Below are positions 35,778-46,513 of a DNA stretch of 64,000 nt, in pieces (within the stretch, counting starts at the first letter, position 1; every line of letters begins with the position of its first letter). This DNA comes from Lyngbya sp. CCAP 1446/10 (GTDB lineage Bacteria; Cyanobacteriota; Cyanobacteriia; Cyanobacteriales; Microcoleaceae). A program made the position numbers and the translations under genes. The notes under the pieces are model-generated. The model made no database searches. It had not been told where the DNA came from and worked only from the letters and a program-made list of their open reading frames with translations. Location: NCBI RefSeq assembly GCF_026130175.1, contig NZ_JAIGNI010000020.1:1-64000 (forward strand). Reading direction: 5' to 3'.

Positions 35778-36102
35778 AATGAAAAATGAGGCACACTTCG
35801 ATCGGAAGCAGGTCTCAAACTTCTTGGAAGAAATTGTTTTACCTAGGAGTGGGTCAAGCCCACTTTTTTTGTTGCATTAGTCGCAGGAAAAGAGAGCTGG
35901 GCGTCAGACTTGCCAGTTGAAGACTGATCCAGTAGGGATAATTCCCCCGCTTGAGATTCCCAGCAGGGATGCTGGCTAAGTCCCAAAGTTGAAGACGAAA
36001 GTCGCAGCAACCCAATAAAACCACCTCAAAGCAAAGCAATCTCAACACCTGATTTTTCCTTGCCCGTGTCCGAGTTCAGGAGTGTTAACTTAAATATTCG
36101 AT
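35778..36102. other. Leader region upstream of rimP
   Basis: This 325-bp stretch contains the terminator-like hairpin at 35848-35870. The remaining 230 bp to rimP has no ORF or repeat that I recognise. It may be a transcribed leader of the rimP operon. Confidence 0.45.
35848..35870 (+). terminator. Intrinsic terminator or attenuator ahead of rimP
   Basis: AGTGGG (35848-35853), a 5-base loop, CCCACT (35859-35864), then a run of T. Such AGTGGG...CCCACTTTTT hairpins often precede rimP in bacteria. It could end upstream transcription or attenuate the operon. Confidence 0.65.
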
Positions 36103-36567
36103 ATGACTCATCCCCTAATCCCACAAATCATTGACTTAGCTACCCCCGTTGCGGAAACACTGGGATTGGAAGTAGTGGGAGCAGTGTTTCACACCAACCA
36201 AAATCCCCCCGTCTTGCGGGTAGACATCCGCAACATCGAGCAAGACACAGGTTTAGCCGACTGCCAGCGGATGAGCACAGCTCTCGAAGCCGAGTTAGAC
36301 GCAGCCGACATCATACCCGACGCCTACGTGCTAGAGATTTCCAGTCCCGGAATATCCCGATTGCTCAGTAGCGATCGAGAATTCATTACTTTTAAAGGTT
36401 TCCCCATCACAGTCAAAACCACCGAACCGGACTCGCGAGTCAAAGAGTGGAAAGGACTACTTGTGGGCCGGGATGAAACAACTGTTTATCTCAATCAAAA
36501 AGGGCGACAGGTTAAAATTCCCCGCCCTCAGATTGTCAAAGTTGAACTAGACGAAGGAAAGGAGTAG
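36103..36567 (+). CDS. rimP: Ribosome maturation factor RimP
   Basis: 154 residues. The N-terminal alpha/beta domain has [23 protein letters not shown] and the family motif [14 protein letters not shown]; the C-terminal SH3-like domain has FPITVKT...[15 protein letters not shown]. It helps assemble the 30S subunit. It is the first gene of the rimP-nusA-ylxR-infB order and intact. Confidence 0.95.
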   Translation: MTHPLIPQIIDLATPVAETLGLEVVGAVFHTNQNPPVLRVDIRNIEQDTGLADCQRMSTALEAELDAADIIPDAYVLEISSPGISRLLSSDREFITFKGFPITVKTTEPDSRVKEWKGLLVGRDETTVYLNQKGRQVKIPRPQIVKVELDEGKE

Positions 36568-36875
36568 TAAAGGTCAATTTTGAGTTTTGAGTTTTGAGCT
36601 GTAGGGGCAGTGGATGGTGCGTTCCCGCCCGATTTGAGTGTTGAGATTGCCTCGCAGCAAGCTGAAAATGCTTCGCTGCGAGTTAATTTTTAAGAATCAC
36701 ATCTTTAGCAGCGGGGTTGAATTGGCACAATAAATAAATTGTTACAGCACCCAGATTTCCTAAGCCTATCCTGCAACTGATCAATCATCAGTCATCACTT
36801 TTTCTCGAAAATCACCAATTACTGATTACCGATTACCAGTTACGTATTGTCAAAACAAAAAAAGGAGTGTTTTAT
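36568..36875. other. rimP-nusA spacer
   Basis: A 308-bp spacer, unusually long for this operon. It has no ORF. A GTAGGGGC...TTCCCGCCCG stretch at about 36601-36630 resembles one at 6366-6395, so a short dispersed repeat may sit here. Confidence 0.45.
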
Positions 36876-38171
36876 ATGTCAATGGTTCCCCTCCCAGGAC
36901 TCAAAGAAATGGTCGAAGGTATTAGCAAAGAGCGAAATTTACCCAAACACGCCGTCCAAGCAGCCTTGCGAGAAGCCCTGCTCAAAGGATACGAGCGCTA
37001 CCGTCGCACCCAAAAACTAGATCACTTCAGCGAAGAATACTTCGACAACTTTGATGTAGAACTGGACGCAGAACAAGAAGGTTTCCGCGTTTTAGCGAAC
37101 AAAACTATTGTCGAAGAAGTCACCAATCCCGATCACGAAATATCACTTTCGGAAGTGCAAGAAGTAGCCACGGAAGCTCAGCCTGGGAGCATCGTGCTCG
37201 TAGACGTAACACCAAATCAAAAAGAATTTGGTCGCATGGCTGCCATCCAGACCAAACAAGTTCTCGCTCAAAAATTGCGCGACCAACAGCGCAAAATGAT
37301 TCAAGAAGAGTTTAAAGATTTAGAAGAAACTGTTCTTCAAGCCAGAGTTCTCAGGTTTGAGAGGCAGTCGGTAATTTTAGCAGTTACCAGCAGCTTCGGT
37401 CAGCCCGAAGTAGATGCCGAACTCCCGAAGCGCGAACAGTTGCCCAACGATAATTACCGGGCAAATGCTACATTCAAGGTTTATCTCAAAAAAGTAGGCG
37501 AAGGCTCCACGAGAGGGCCGCAGTTACTTGTTTCTAGAGCTGACGCAGGTTTGGTGGTTTACCTGTTTGCTAACGAAGTGCCAGAAATAGAAGACGGAGT
37601 AGTCAGAATTGTTGCGGTAGCCAGAGAGGCAAATCCTCCCTCGCGGCACGTCGGCCCCCGGACTAAAATAGCAGTAGATACTCTCGATCGCGACGTAGAC
37701 CCCGTAGGAGCCTGCATCGGAGCGCGGGGATCGCGAATTCAGGTAGTAGTCAACGAATTGCGTGGCGAAAAAATAGATGTGATCCGCTGGTCTCCAGATC
37801 CCGCAACTTATATCGCTAATGCTTTGAGTCCTGCTAGAGTAGATGAAGTGCGTTTGGTTGCCCCAGAAGGCAGGCGCGCTCACATTTTGGTCGCTGAAGA
37901 CCAACTGAGTCTTGCCATTGGTAAAGAAGGTCAGAACGTCCGCCTCGCAGCCCGCCTGACTGGTTGGAAAATCGATATCAAAGATATTGCTAAGTACGAT
38001 CGCGACGCCGAAGACACCAAATTGGCAGCAGAAGCAAGCAGGCTCGAAGAACTAGCAGGGGACTATTACGAAGACGAAGACGAATCATCAGGCTTCGACG
38101 GCGAGGAGGAAAACGCAGAATATGAGACCCAAGAGGCGGCGGCCACGGACGAAACCGCAGCCACAGTCTAA
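36876..38171 (+). CDS. nusA: Transcription termination/antitermination protein NusA
   Basis: About 431 residues from the ATG at 36876 (MSMVPLPGLKEMVEGISKER). AAAGGAG lies 8 bases before it, so the in-frame GTG at 36867, which is inside that site, is rejected. The N-terminal RNA polymerase domain, an S1 domain (about 130-200) and two KH domains (PVGACIGARGSRIQVVVNELRGEKIDV; LSLAIGKEGQNVRLAARLTGWKIDI) are present. The tail is acidic and disordered (DEDESSGFDGEEE). It modulates pausing, termination and antitermination. Confidence 0.96.
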   Translation: MSMVPLPGLKEMVEGISKERNLPKHAVQAALREALLKGYERYRRTQKLDHFSEEYFDNFDVELDAEQEGFRVLANKTIVEEVTNPDHEISLSEVQEVATEAQPGSIVLVDVTPNQKEFGRMAAIQTKQVLAQKLRDQQRKMIQEEFKDLEETVLQARVLRFERQSVILAVTSSFGQPEVDAELPKREQLPNDNYRANATFKVYLKKVGEGSTRGPQLLVSRADAGLVVYLFANEVPEIEDGVVRIVAVAREANPPSRHVGPRTKIAVDTLDRDVDPVGACIGARGSRIQVVVNELRGEKIDVIRWSPDPATYIANALSPARVDEVRLVAPEGRRAHILVAEDQLSLAIGKEGQNVRLAARLTGWKIDIKDIAKYDRDAEDTKLAAEASRLEELAGDYYEDEDESSGFDGEEENAEYETQEAAATDETAATV

Positions 38172-38271
38172 AAACTGCGACACTCACTCTTATTTGATTG
38201 ACGGAGAGACAAGGAGGAAAAGTCCCCACTATCCCTCTCTCCCCCTTTCCCACTCTCCGCTTCTTACTCCG

Positions 38272-38586
38272 ATGAAACTGAACTACCGGTGTTGCGCAAG
38301 TTGTCGAAAAATAGGTACTAAGGAAGCTTTTTGGCGAGTAGTCAGGCTCTATCCTTCTCATCAGGTACAATTAGATCGCGGCCTCGGTCGTTCCGCTTAT
38401 CTTTGTCCGGCGAGCGAATGCCTCAAAGCAGCTCAGAAAAAAAATCGACTTGGGCGATCGCTCAAAGCGCCTGTGTCTGACGAACTGTACCAAACACTTT
38501 GGCAGCGTTTAGCCACATCTGACTGTACATCTGACTTACGCTCGACCTGGCGCCAAAGCGACAATAGTTCGGCCTCGACTGTATAA
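38272..38586 (+). CDS. YlxR family (DUF448) protein
   Basis: 104 residues from ATG at 38272 (MKLNYRCCASCRKIGTKEAF). It holds the CxxC-type start, VVRLYPSHQVQLDRGLGRSAYLCP and CLKAAQKKNRLGRSLKAPV of YlxR. This small RNA-binding or nucleoid-associated protein is found between nusA and infB in most bacteria. The frame extends upstream to 38122, but that part overlaps nusA and matches nothing. Confidence 0.92.
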   Translation: MKLNYRCCASCRKIGTKEAFWRVVRLYPSHQVQLDRGLGRSAYLCPASECLKAAQKKNRLGRSLKAPVSDELYQTLWQRLATSDCTSDLRSTWRQSDNSSASTV

Positions 38587-38968
38587 ACCTTCGCGGGCAG
38601 CCCTACCAGTAATTACCGGTAGCGCCAGCTCTAAAACCCCAATCCGATCGGCCCACCAGTCTGGAAAGATTTGTGTCAGATTAGATAAGGGTAGGGTACT
38701 AGCAGAGGTATCCTCAAGGTGGAAAGGTAAACTTGGAAGCTGGATTTGTGGCTGTTGCTAAAATTCAGACTTGAGAGTTCCAAATTCCTAAAAAGACTTG
38801 AGAATTCTACAACCGCAGAGTTCAGCCAGTTGCATCTTTTAGATCAAATTGCTGAGCGAGTACCAAAACCCCGATTCCTGACACTGAATCAATCACAGCG
38901 AATGATGTCGTCATTAGAACAAAAAATCAAAATGTAAAAACTGGTTGGCACAAAAGAGGGCAGAGTGG
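38587..38968. other. ylxR-infB spacer
   Basis: 382 bp without a supported ORF. The 63-codon frame at 38746-38937 has no family likeness. No hairpin terminator was noticed, so read-through into infB is possible. Confidence 0.45.
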
Positions 38969-41900
38969 ATGAACAACGGCAAAGTAAGAATTTACGAATT
39001 ATCACGGGAACTAAATTTGGATAATAAAGACATCTTGGCAGTTTGCGAGCGGCTCAATATTTCAGTCAAGAGCCACAGCAGCACAATTACAGAATCAGAA
39101 GCAGAACGCATTCGCAAAACAGCGGAAAAATACGTAGCCAGCCACTCTTCCCCCGGCAAGCCAGCTCCTACCGAAAGAGCAGCAGCGCCATCTAGAGAAT
39201 CTGGCCCTCACCCTAACGACCAACAAAAAAAGCAGCAAATTTTAGAAATACGCAGTCCAAAAGTACGGCCGGCTGGTGCTTCATCCCAGCCTGCGGGCAA
39301 CGAGGAGCAACAAACCCAGCCTGGGGCCACCGTGGCAACTCCTCCCAAATCGCCCGCCTCTCAACAACTCCAGTCTCCAGCTAAACCAAATATCAATCGA
39401 CCTGTACTGTCGAAGCCAAATGTCGCTGTCTCGGCGGCTCCTTCAGAAACAGTGTCGGAAATAGTGTCGGAAACAGTGTCGGAAACAGTGTCGGAAACAG
39501 TAGGTGCGATCGCCGATGAAGTAACCGCCGAGGCTCAAGCACCTGCGGCACTTCAACAACCGCCGTCGTCCAAGGCTCCCGAACGCACCCAGCGCCCGCC
39601 GGTCGCCCCTCCAGCGCCGCCCGGGGCAAAACTCACGTCGCCGCCAGTCAGAGGAGCGTCGGACTCGGCGACGCGCAACGCCCCAAATCTGGGAAACAAG
39701 CCCGTACTGAAACTTGCCAGAACTGAGCAAGAACAATCAGAACAGGGAGAAACTCTGGAAGCGCCGGCGAAACCGAGCCGCCCCAGCAGACCTGCACCAG
39801 GAGGTAGCGACGCCCAAAGACCTCGCCCAGGTGCTGGTGGGCCAGTTAAAACGGCACTTGCCGATCGACCCCAACAAGGCCCACGCCGGAGCCTTGCCCC
39901 CGCAACTTCAGCCGCCGGGCTGCGGAGCCGGGGCGGTGACAGCGCAACCACAGGAGAAGACGGAGACGATCTCGAAGACGATACGCCGTTGCTGGATACT
40001 CCTCTCCTCACCAGGCCGACACTGCCTGTTCCTCGCAAAAAGACCCAGGTCGTTTGGGAAGAAGATGATGACGAAAACTCAGATGCTGCCAAAGCTGCCA
40101 AAAAGGTCAAGCAGGCACGTTCTCGCCTCAAACCAATTGACGAGGATGACGATGACTTAGAAAACGGCTTGGATATGCCAGCACCGGTCACGGTCAGCCT
40201 GTCCCTAGCCCGCCCAGCTAAAGCGAAAACCCCAGCACCACCTAAGTCAACACCAACTCCGGGCGCACCCGGCAGCAGTGGCAAAAATAAGAGACCAGGC
40301 CCTTCTCACGATAAGAGCTCTTCTAGTTCTTCCGGGGGACGCGGCAACCGGGGTAAAACAGCCGAAGCTAAGGTAGAACGTCCAGAAAAACTGCTACTGA
40401 GCAGACCGATGACCGTTCAAGAACTAGCAGTTACTTTGGCTGTTCCCGAAACCGAAATTATTAAGCGGTTGTTCTCTAAAGGTATTGCGGTCAATATTAC
40501 CGAAACCCTGGACATTCCAGCGGTGAGGATGGTAGCCGAAGAAATGGGTGTAGAGGTAGAAACTCCAGAAAAGGTGGCCCCAGCAGAAAAACTGATCGAG
40601 ATGCTGGACGCCACCGATATGGAATACCTCCAGCGCCGTCCGCCAGTGGTAACGATTATGGGTCACGTGGATCACGGCAAAACTACGTTGCTCGACTCGA
40701 TCCGCAAAACAAAGGTGGCTCAGGGAGAAGCTGGGGGGATTACTCAGCACATCGGTGCTTACCACGTGGATGTGGTACACGAAGGCAGGAGCCAGCAGGT
40801 TGTATTTTTGGATACACCGGGCCACGAAGCCTTTACAGCAATGCGGGCTCGTGGAACGCGGGTTACTGACATCGCCATCTTGGTGGTGGCGGCGGACGAC
40901 GGCGTGCGACCTCAGACAATTGAAGCTATCAGTCACGCGAAAGCGGCAAAAGTGCCAATTGTCGTGGCTATTAATAAAGTTGACAAGGAGGGCGCTCAGC
41001 CGGAACGGGTGAAGCAAGAGCTGACTGAGTACGGCTTGGTCGCAGATGACTGGGGCGGTGATATCACGATGGTTCCAGTCAGCGCTATTCGAGGCGAAAA
41101 CCTCGATACGCTGTTGGAAATGATTCTGACAGTCGCGGAAATGGAAGACCTCTACGCTAACCCCAACCGACCTGCTAAGGGTACGGTGATTGAAGCTCAC
41201 CTCGACAAGGCAAGAGGGCCTGTGGCAACTCTGTTGGTGCAGAACGGTACTCTGCGAGTGGGCGATATTGTGGTCGCAGGCTCTGCTCTGGGCAGGGTGC
41301 GGGCAATGATCGATGACCGGGGCGCTCATGTAGAGCAAGCAACTCCATCCTTCGCGGTGGAAGTGCTGGGCTTACGGGAAGTTCCTCGCGCTGGAGACGA
41401 GTTTGATGTCTTCGCCAACGAAAAAGAAGCAGCGGCGATCGCCAGCGGAAGAGCTACATCCCAACGAGATTCCCGTCTGCTGCAAGGCGGCCGGATCAGC
41501 CTCAGCGGCTTCTCTCAACAAGCTAAGGAAGGCGTTCTTAAGGAACTCAACTTGATCTTGAAGGCAGATGTCCAAGGCTCCCTCGAAGCAATTGTCGGCG
41601 CTCTGACTCAACTTCCTCAAAAAGAAGTTCAACTCCGACTGCTGCTATCTGCTCCAGGAGAAGTCACTGAAACGGATATTGACCTCGCCGCCGCCAGTAA
41701 TGGTGTGATTATCGGGTTCAATACTAATCTCGCTACCGGCGCTCGCCAAGCAGCCGACCAAGCGGGCGTTGACGTGCGGGAATACAGCATCATCTACAAC
41801 CTCTTGGATGACATTCAAGGGGCAATGGAAGGTCTGCTGGAACCCGAACTGGTGGAAGAACCTCTGGGTCAAGTGGAAGTCCGTGCTGTCTTTGCGATCG

Positions 41901-42154
41901 GTCGCGGGGCTGTGGCTGGATGTTATGTACTCTCAGGCAAGGTCGTCCGTAACTGTAAGGTTCGGGTGCGCCGCGGCAACAATGTCGTTTACGAAGGTGT
42001 CCTCGACTCCCTCAAACGGATGAAGGAAGATGCCAAGGAAGTCAATACTGGATACGAATGCGGTATTTCCTTGAGCGGGTTTAGCGACTGGGCGGATGGC
42101 GATCTGATTGAAGCCTACCGGATGGTTACTAAGCGCCGCACGCTATCTCAATAG
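38969..42154 (+). CDS. infB: Translation initiation factor IF-2
   Basis: About 1061 residues from ATG at 38969 ([21 protein letters not shown]); a TTG at 38945 also opens the frame. The N-terminal IF2_N unit is followed by a very long Pro/Ala/Ser-rich linker (about 60-470), a second IF2_N unit ([25 protein letters not shown]), the GTPase domain ([21 protein letters not shown]) and the C-terminal beta-barrel and IF2 C2 domains. It loads initiator tRNA on the 30S subunit. The linker contains 4.75 copies of a 12-bp repeat at 39446-39502. Confidence 0.97.
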   Translation: MNNGKVRIYELSRELNLDNKDILAVCERLNISVKSHSSTITESEAERIRKTAEKYVASHSSPGKPAPTERAAAPSRESGPHPNDQQKKQQILEIRSPKVRPAGASSQPAGNEEQQTQPGATVATPPKSPASQQLQSPAKPNINRPVLSKPNVAVSAAPSETVSEIVSETVSETVSETVGAIADEVTAEAQAPAALQQPPSSKAPERTQRPPVAPPAPPGAKLTSPPVRGASDSATRNAPNLGNKPVLKLARTEQEQSEQGETLEAPAKPSRPSRPAPGGSDAQRPRPGAGGPVKTALADRPQQGPRRSLAPATSAAGLRSRGGDSATTGEDGDDLEDDTPLLDTPLLTRPTLPVPRKKTQVVWEEDDDENSDAAKAAKKVKQARSRLKPIDEDDDDLENGLDMPAPVTVSLSLARPAKAKTPAPPKSTPTPGAPGSSGKNKRPGPSHDKSSSSSSGGRGNRGKTAEAKVERPEKLLLSRPMTVQELAVTLAVPETEIIKRLFSKGIAVNITETLDIPAVRMVAEEMGVEVETPEKVAPAEKLIEMLDATDMEYLQRRPPVVTIMGHVDHGKTTLLDSIRKTKVAQGEAGGITQHIGAYHVDVVHEGRSQQVVFLDTPGHEAFTAMRARGTRVTDIAILVVAADDGVRPQTIEAISHAKAAKVPIVVAINKVDKEGAQPERVKQELTEYGLVADDWGGDITMVPVSAIRGENLDTLLEMILTVAEMEDLYANPNRPAKGTVIEAHLDKARGPVATLLVQNGTLRVGDIVVAGSALGRVRAMIDDRGAHVEQATPSFAVEVLGLREVPRAGDEFDVFANEKEAAAIASGRATSQRDSRLLQGGRISLSGFSQQAKEGVLKELNLILKADVQGSLEAIVGALTQLPQKEVQLRLLLSAPGEVTETDIDLAAASNGVIIGFNTNLATGARQAADQAGVDVREYSIIYNLLDDIQGAMEGLLEPELVEEPLGQVEVRAVFAIGRGAVAGCYVLSGKVVRNCKVRVRRGNNVVYEGVLDSLKRMKEDAKEVNTGYECGISLSGFSDWADGDLIEAYRMVTKRRTLSQ
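39446..39502 (+). repeat. 12-bp tandem repeat inside infB
   Basis: GAAACAGTGTCG repeats 4.75 times (one unit GAAATAGTGTCG) and encodes [19 protein letters not shown] in the disordered linker. The copy number probably varies between strains. Confidence 0.9.
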
Positions 42155-42548
42155 TTTTGAGTTGTGAGTGTTGAGTTGGAAGAGAAGTTTTGAGTGAAGG
42201 GCACTAAATGGCCTCTAGCTCTTAACTATTCTCTTCACTCAATATTCCAAAACTCATCTGGCAGTTGGCAGTTGGCAGTTGGCAATTGGCAGTTGATAGT
42301 TGGCAGTTGGTAGTTGGTAGTTGACAGTTGATAGTTGGCAGAAGGAACTTCCTAATCGTCTTTACTCTTGCTTAAAATTCAAAATTCGGTCACTCCAGTA
42401 AGAATTACCGAAAGAAACCGGATTTATGATCAGAAGTCTTCGGTTTGACCGCTAAATATTTACTCCTCGCACCTGGTTTCAGAGTCAAGAGTGCATCCAA
42501 AAAGCTCAAAGTTAAAAATTAAAAATTCATAACTAATAATTAATTAAA
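42155..42548. other. infB 3' spacer with tandem repeats
   Basis: About 390 bp with no gene. It contains the TTGGCAG-type repeat at 42260-42342; the rest is AT-rich. Confidence 0.55.
42260..42342. repeat. TTGGCAG heptamer tandem repeat
   Basis: About 11 units of TTGGCAG, with variants TTGATAG and TTGGTAG. The same short-repeat class as the TAGTCAT and GGGAATT arrays. Confidence 0.85.
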
Positions 42549-43274
42549 GTGCGTTCTTTTTGGTCAGATCCTTTCTTGTGGATTCACCTTTCTGGGGCGG
42601 CTGCGTTGCCGATTTTCCTCGGACTGTGCTTGCTGGGACTCGCAGTGGGTTCTCCCATGCTCCCTGTCTGGTTAGAAGTGTTTTTAGTGGCTGTAGCAGG
42701 TATTGCTCCTGTGCTTTGGATGCAGTTGTTCCGCCCTTTTTACATTTTTAGTATTTTAGTTGTGGCGGTGAAACCACAGAATTTAACACCTTCACAGCAG
42801 CAGATTCTGACTCGGTTTAAAACTAAGTTAAATCAAGGACTTGCTCTTTTTGTCGCTGTTTTGCTAGCAGTAATTTTGTGGCAGATATACCGATTTGCTC
42901 CCCTGGCTGCTGGGGTGGCTCCGTTTCCTCCTTCCTGGCGGTGGGCTGGATTGTTGTTGGCAGCTTCGGCTTTTTTAGCTAGCAATTTGTTTTTGCAGGT
43001 GTCTGCTAGTGTGATGGCTGTTTTGCTGACAGCGGAATCAGAATTTGCAGCGACAAAGCCTCATGTTTTAGAAAAAATTAGGCAGGATTTTACGATCGCA
43101 GGTTGGCAAGTCGATCGACTTTTGCCTGCTTTTGCGGGCGAGAAAACTGTCACTCCCCGTGCACCCACAGAGTCAATCCCACCAGCAGAAATCATCAAAA
43201 ATTCGTCACCCAGCAGTATAGTCAACCCAGAACCTGCTGACACCAACGGCGCTACATCTCTACCCCAAAAGTAG
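42549..43274 (+). CDS. Low-complexity tail membrane protein
   Basis: 241 residues from a GTG. Four hydrophobic helices are visible (about 16-34, 40-55, 94-113, 129-150), then a soluble segment (FTIAGWQVDRLLPAFAGE) and a polar, Pro/Ser-rich tail (TPRAPTESIPPAEI...). Cyanobacterial proteins of this architecture are usually annotated as low-complexity tail membrane protein. The function is unknown. It lies 394 bp after infB, so it may not be in that operon. Confidence 0.7.
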   Translation: MRSFWSDPFLWIHLSGAAALPIFLGLCLLGLAVGSPMLPVWLEVFLVAVAGIAPVLWMQLFRPFYIFSILVVAVKPQNLTPSQQQILTRFKTKLNQGLALFVAVLLAVILWQIYRFAPLAAGVAPFPPSWRWAGLLLAASAFLASNLFLQVSASVMAVLLTAESEFAATKPHVLEKIRQDFTIAGWQVDRLLPAFAGEKTVTPRAPTESIPPAEIIKNSSPSSIVNPEPADTNGATSLPQK

Positions 43275-43527
43275 ATCAAAAAGTAAAATTAAAAATAAAG
43301 AGGCAAAAAAGTGTAGTTTAAGCTACTTCACTTTCGACAAATGTATGCAGTCAAAAAAATAGCTAATGCCCAGGCTCAGATTGAAATTATTAATAGTCTT
43401 AATATTGAATTTTTAATCGCAAGTTGTGGATATTTTAGGTTGGCTATTTGGAGAGAAGAATCTATAATAGAGAGAGTCAAGGTAAGCTTTCAATCCTTAC
43501 AGGGGATTAAAACAGAGGTATAACAAT

Positions 43528-43752
43528 ATGGCGAATTATCTACCGATCGCACAAGAACCTCAAGCCGTAGAGCCGATCGAGCTTTGCAAAGATTCTGAAA
43601 TCTGGGGCAGTCTCAAATCTGCGATCGGCGCAAGCTCAGGATTTCAACGCTGGCAGCTAGAACTCAATTTTGAGAGTCAGCAGCAAAATGTCACCATCGA
43701 TCAGCGGGTTCGCTCTTATCTGCGCGAAACTTTAGAAACTTTGGCTTACTGA
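43528..43752 (+). CDS. Small hypothetical protein
   Basis: 74 residues beginning MANYLPIAQEPQAVEPIELC, with WGSLKSAIGASSGFQRWQLE and DQRVRSYLRETLETLAY. AGAGGT lies about 8 bases before the ATG. The soluble, balanced composition suggests a real gene. I believe similar proteins occur in other cyanobacteria but do not recognise a named family. Confidence 0.65.
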   Translation: MANYLPIAQEPQAVEPIELCKDSEIWGSLKSAIGASSGFQRWQLELNFESQQQNVTIDQRVRSYLRETLETLAY

Positions 43753-43906
43753 GCGTAGCAAGACCAGAGATTGTAATGGTTTGTGAAATTCAACGTCAAA
43801 TTCCGCCCCTATCCCCTCCAATATGCTACGTGAGTGAACTCTCAACTTCGGAGTTCAATATTGCAGGGGAGAATGCTTTGACATCAGCGCCGGGGCTATT
43901 TAGTTT

Positions 43907-45034
43907 TTATTTGATCTTCATTTTTTGGAGAATCTGCTCTCGACGCCTAGCAGCAACTTGCGGCCAAGTCAACTCCAAAGCTCGCTGGCGGGCGGCGGCT
44001 CCCATCTTAGCCCGCAAATCAGGAGAATTAGATAATTTTCGCAGTCCCTCCACCCAGGCGTCAGTATCGTAGGGTTCAAGAATTATGCCGTCAATGCCAT
44101 CACGCACAATACCGCCTCCTCCCATCGGCGAAGCAAGAATTGGCAAACCATGACCCATTGCCTCATAGATGACGAGTGCGCTACCTTCCTCAAGACTGGG
44201 AAAGGCAAAAAAGTCAGCTTCGCGATAGGCAGAACTGTAGTCCACAGCATGATCAAAGTGAACTACATCAGGACGTTTCAGCCAATGACTGCAAGTTTGA
44301 GCGATCGCAGGCTCGATCGATCCAAAAATTGTCAGCGTTCCCTTAATCCCAGCTAGCTCCCAAGCCCGCAACAGCAGATGAACCCCTTTGCGGACGCAGA
44401 CAAAACCCAAGAAAAGGACGTTAACTTCCTCCTTGGGCGGTTTCTGGAATTGATAATTGGGGAAACGCTGAGGCGACCAACCTTCTGTCGTTACAAGTAT
44501 TTTCTCTTCAGGAACTCCGGCTGCTTGAAACGATTTTGCTACGATCGGACTAGGACAAAACAGAAAATCAATTACCTTGAGTTTTTCCTTTTCATTCTGA
44601 ATGCTTTCTGCGGTAATTGTGTGTTGAGGTTCCAATCCCAAGCGAGAGTAAGCATCGTCAAGGATTCTCTTAGCTTTGCTTTGATAACAATTAACTTGCT
44701 CCTCAAAAATAGGCTTGTTGTGCTTGTAAACGTTCTTTGCAATATCTACTGAGAGACCAGGCCACAAGTAGGCAACATCAAAATCTTTGAGATCTTTGAG
44801 AAAACGCTTCTCTGTCTTGACGATCGGAAGACTAGGACTGCGGTAATATAGGTTTTTCAGAAATGATGGAATTGCTTCAACTACATTGGGGCCACGACAC
44901 TCGCGATCGCAACTTGGAACAACCATGCGAGCCTTCAGTTCAGGGCCTTGCCATTCTTTGCACACTGAAAAAAATACGCCGCTGATGCCTCGGTTAGTCG
45001 AATGTATTGGGAATACAGCACTCAATTTTAACAT
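43907..45034 (-). CDS. Glycosyltransferase family 4 (GT-B fold)
   Basis: 375 residues from the ATG at 45034; the open frame begins at a TTG at 45049. The C-terminal nucleotide-sugar half shows VLFLGFVCVRKGVHLLLRAW, then FAFPSLEEGSALVIYEAMGHGLPILASPMGGGGIV, with the ExxxxxxxE motif of GT4 enzymes. The N-terminal acceptor half is divergent. It probably acts in polysaccharide or glycan synthesis with the aminotransferase upstream. The sugar and acceptor are unknown. Confidence 0.87.
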   Translation of the reverse strand: MLKLSAVFPIHSTNRGISGVFFSVCKEWQGPELKARMVVPSCDRECRGPNVVEAIPSFLKNLYYRSPSLPIVKTEKRFLKDLKDFDVAYLWPGLSVDIAKNVYKHNKPIFEEQVNCYQSKAKRILDDAYSRLGLEPQHTITAESIQNEKEKLKVIDFLFCPSPIVAKSFQAAGVPEEKILVTTEGWSPQRFPNYQFQKPPKEEVNVLFLGFVCVRKGVHLLLRAWELAGIKGTLTIFGSIEPAIAQTCSHWLKRPDVVHFDHAVDYSSAYREADFFAFPSLEEGSALVIYEAMGHGLPILASPMGGGGIVRDGIDGIILEPYDTDAWVEGLRKLSNSPDLRAKMGAAARQRALELTWPQVAARRREQILQKMKIK

Positions 45035-45304
45035 AACATTAATCTGCAATATTACTCAAAGTGGTCAGTATCATTAAGTAGGTCAACCTAATTAAACGTA
45101 AACAGCGATCTCGCTGTCTTATCCCCGACTTCTTTAAGTGCTGTAGGGATCTGGGTATTCGGTTGTTTTAGGTAGGTTTAGATACCAATTACCTACGAAT
45201 AAAGCTAATCATTTTGATGCAACCTGATTTGAGATCACGAGTCAGGAATCAGGAGTAGGATGATTGACTCTGAAGGATCGAAGCAATCATCCTATTTCAG
45301 GAAT

Positions 45305-46513
45305 TTAGCCTGCTGTTGCCAGAATATAATTCTGAGTTTTGCCGATCGCCAAACACTTTGTAACACCAGCAATTACATCTTCAACATCTGCATCTGTTAA
45401 TTTTGCTGAAATCGGCAAGCTAACTGTATGACGTCCGATGTAGCGAGCATGAGGATAGTCTTCGGTCTGCCATCCAAACATTTTTTGATAGACAGGATGT
45501 TCCGGTATACTCATGTAATGTACGCCGACACCGATATTTTCAGCATTGATAGCGTTGAGAAACTCGTCGCGACTGATTCCTGCTCTGGCTTCGTCTACCA
45601 GAATTGTGTACAGGTGATAACCATGAATTGTGTCCGGTTCGGGGCTTGCGGGCAAAGTAATCGGCAGATCCGCAAATGCTTCGTTGTAGCGCTGCCAAAT
45701 CTGCTCCCGCCGCTGCCAATAAGGGGTGACTCGTTTTAATTGATGAATGCCGATCGCAGCTTGCAGATCCATCATATTGTATTTAAAGCCGACTTCCACC
45801 ACTTCGTAGTGCTTGTAACCCGAGTCGCTGAAGCGCTTCCAAGCATCTTTGCTCATACCGTGCAGCGCTAAAATGTTAAGCCTGTCGGTATCTTCTTGAC
45901 TCTTGACGATAATCATTCCTCCTTCGCCCGTCGTGATGTTTTTGGTAACATAAAAGCTGAAACATCCGAAGTCGCCAAAAGTGCCTGCTTTCCGTCCCTT
46001 GTACTGTGTTTCGATCGCGTGAGCGCAGTCTTCAATCAACTTCAAATTGTGACGGCTAGCAATGGAACAAAGCGCATCCATATCGCAGGGACGACCGGCG
46101 AAGTGAACCGGCAAAATTGCCTTAGTTTTTGGAGTTATTTTAGCTTCGACTTGAGCCTGGTCAATATTCATTGTCACCGGATCTACATCCGCCAGTACCG
46201 GTGTTGCTCCAGCGTGAATAATCGCATTAACTGTAGCGCAAAAAGTCATCGGAGTAGTAATGACTTCATCCCCAGGTTGCAAGCCAGCAGCGAGGACGCT
46301 CAAGTGCAGTCCCGCCGTACAGGAATTAACCGCAACCGCGTACTGGGAACCCTTGTAAGCATTGAATTCGTCTTGAAAAAGCCTGACTTTCGGGCCCGTA
46401 CCCAACCAACCTGTTTTCATGGTTGCCACCACTTCTTGAATTTCAGCATCTTCGATCGCCGGAGCGCCGAAAACCAAGAAACGGTCTTTTGGACGAATAG
46501 GATTGTTTTTCAT
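45305..46513 (-). CDS. DegT/DnrJ/EryC1/StrS family PLP aminotransferase
   Basis: 402 residues: GWLGTGPKVRLFQDEF, NSCTAGLHLSVLAAGLQPGDEVITTPMTF, EDCAHAIETQYKGRKAGTFGDFGCFSFYVTKNITTGEGGMI. The Lys in YVTKN is the PLP-binding residue. These enzymes transfer an amino group to a keto-sugar nucleotide in surface glycan synthesis. The glycosyltransferase follows on the same strand, about 270 bp downstream, which fits a glycan role. The exact sugar cannot be told. Confidence 0.92.
   Translation of the reverse strand: MKNNPIRPKDRFLVFGAPAIEDAEIQEVVATMKTGWLGTGPKVRLFQDEFNAYKGSQYAVAVNSCTAGLHLSVLAAGLQPGDEVITTPMTFCATVNAIIHAGATPVLADVDPVTMNIDQAQVEAKITPKTKAILPVHFAGRPCDMDALCSIASRHNLKLIEDCAHAIETQYKGRKAGTFGDFGCFSFYVTKNITTGEGGMIIVKSQEDTDRLNILALHGMSKDAWKRFSDSGYKHYEVVEVGFKYNMMDLQAAIGIHQLKRVTPYWQRREQIWQRYNEAFADLPITLPASPEPDTIHGYHLYTILVDEARAGISRDEFLNAINAENIGVGVHYMSIPEHPVYQKMFGWQTEDYPHARYIGRHTVSLPISAKLTDADVEDVIAGVTKCLAIGKTQNYILATAG

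Noticed and set aside
39393-40284. Long minus-strand frames opposite the infB linker
   Set aside because: They mirror the GC-rich, Pro/Ala-rich linker codons. Not real genes.
43341-43523. 60-codon frame before the small gene at 43528
   Set aside because: No ribosome binding site or family likeness. The following gene has both a site and better composition.
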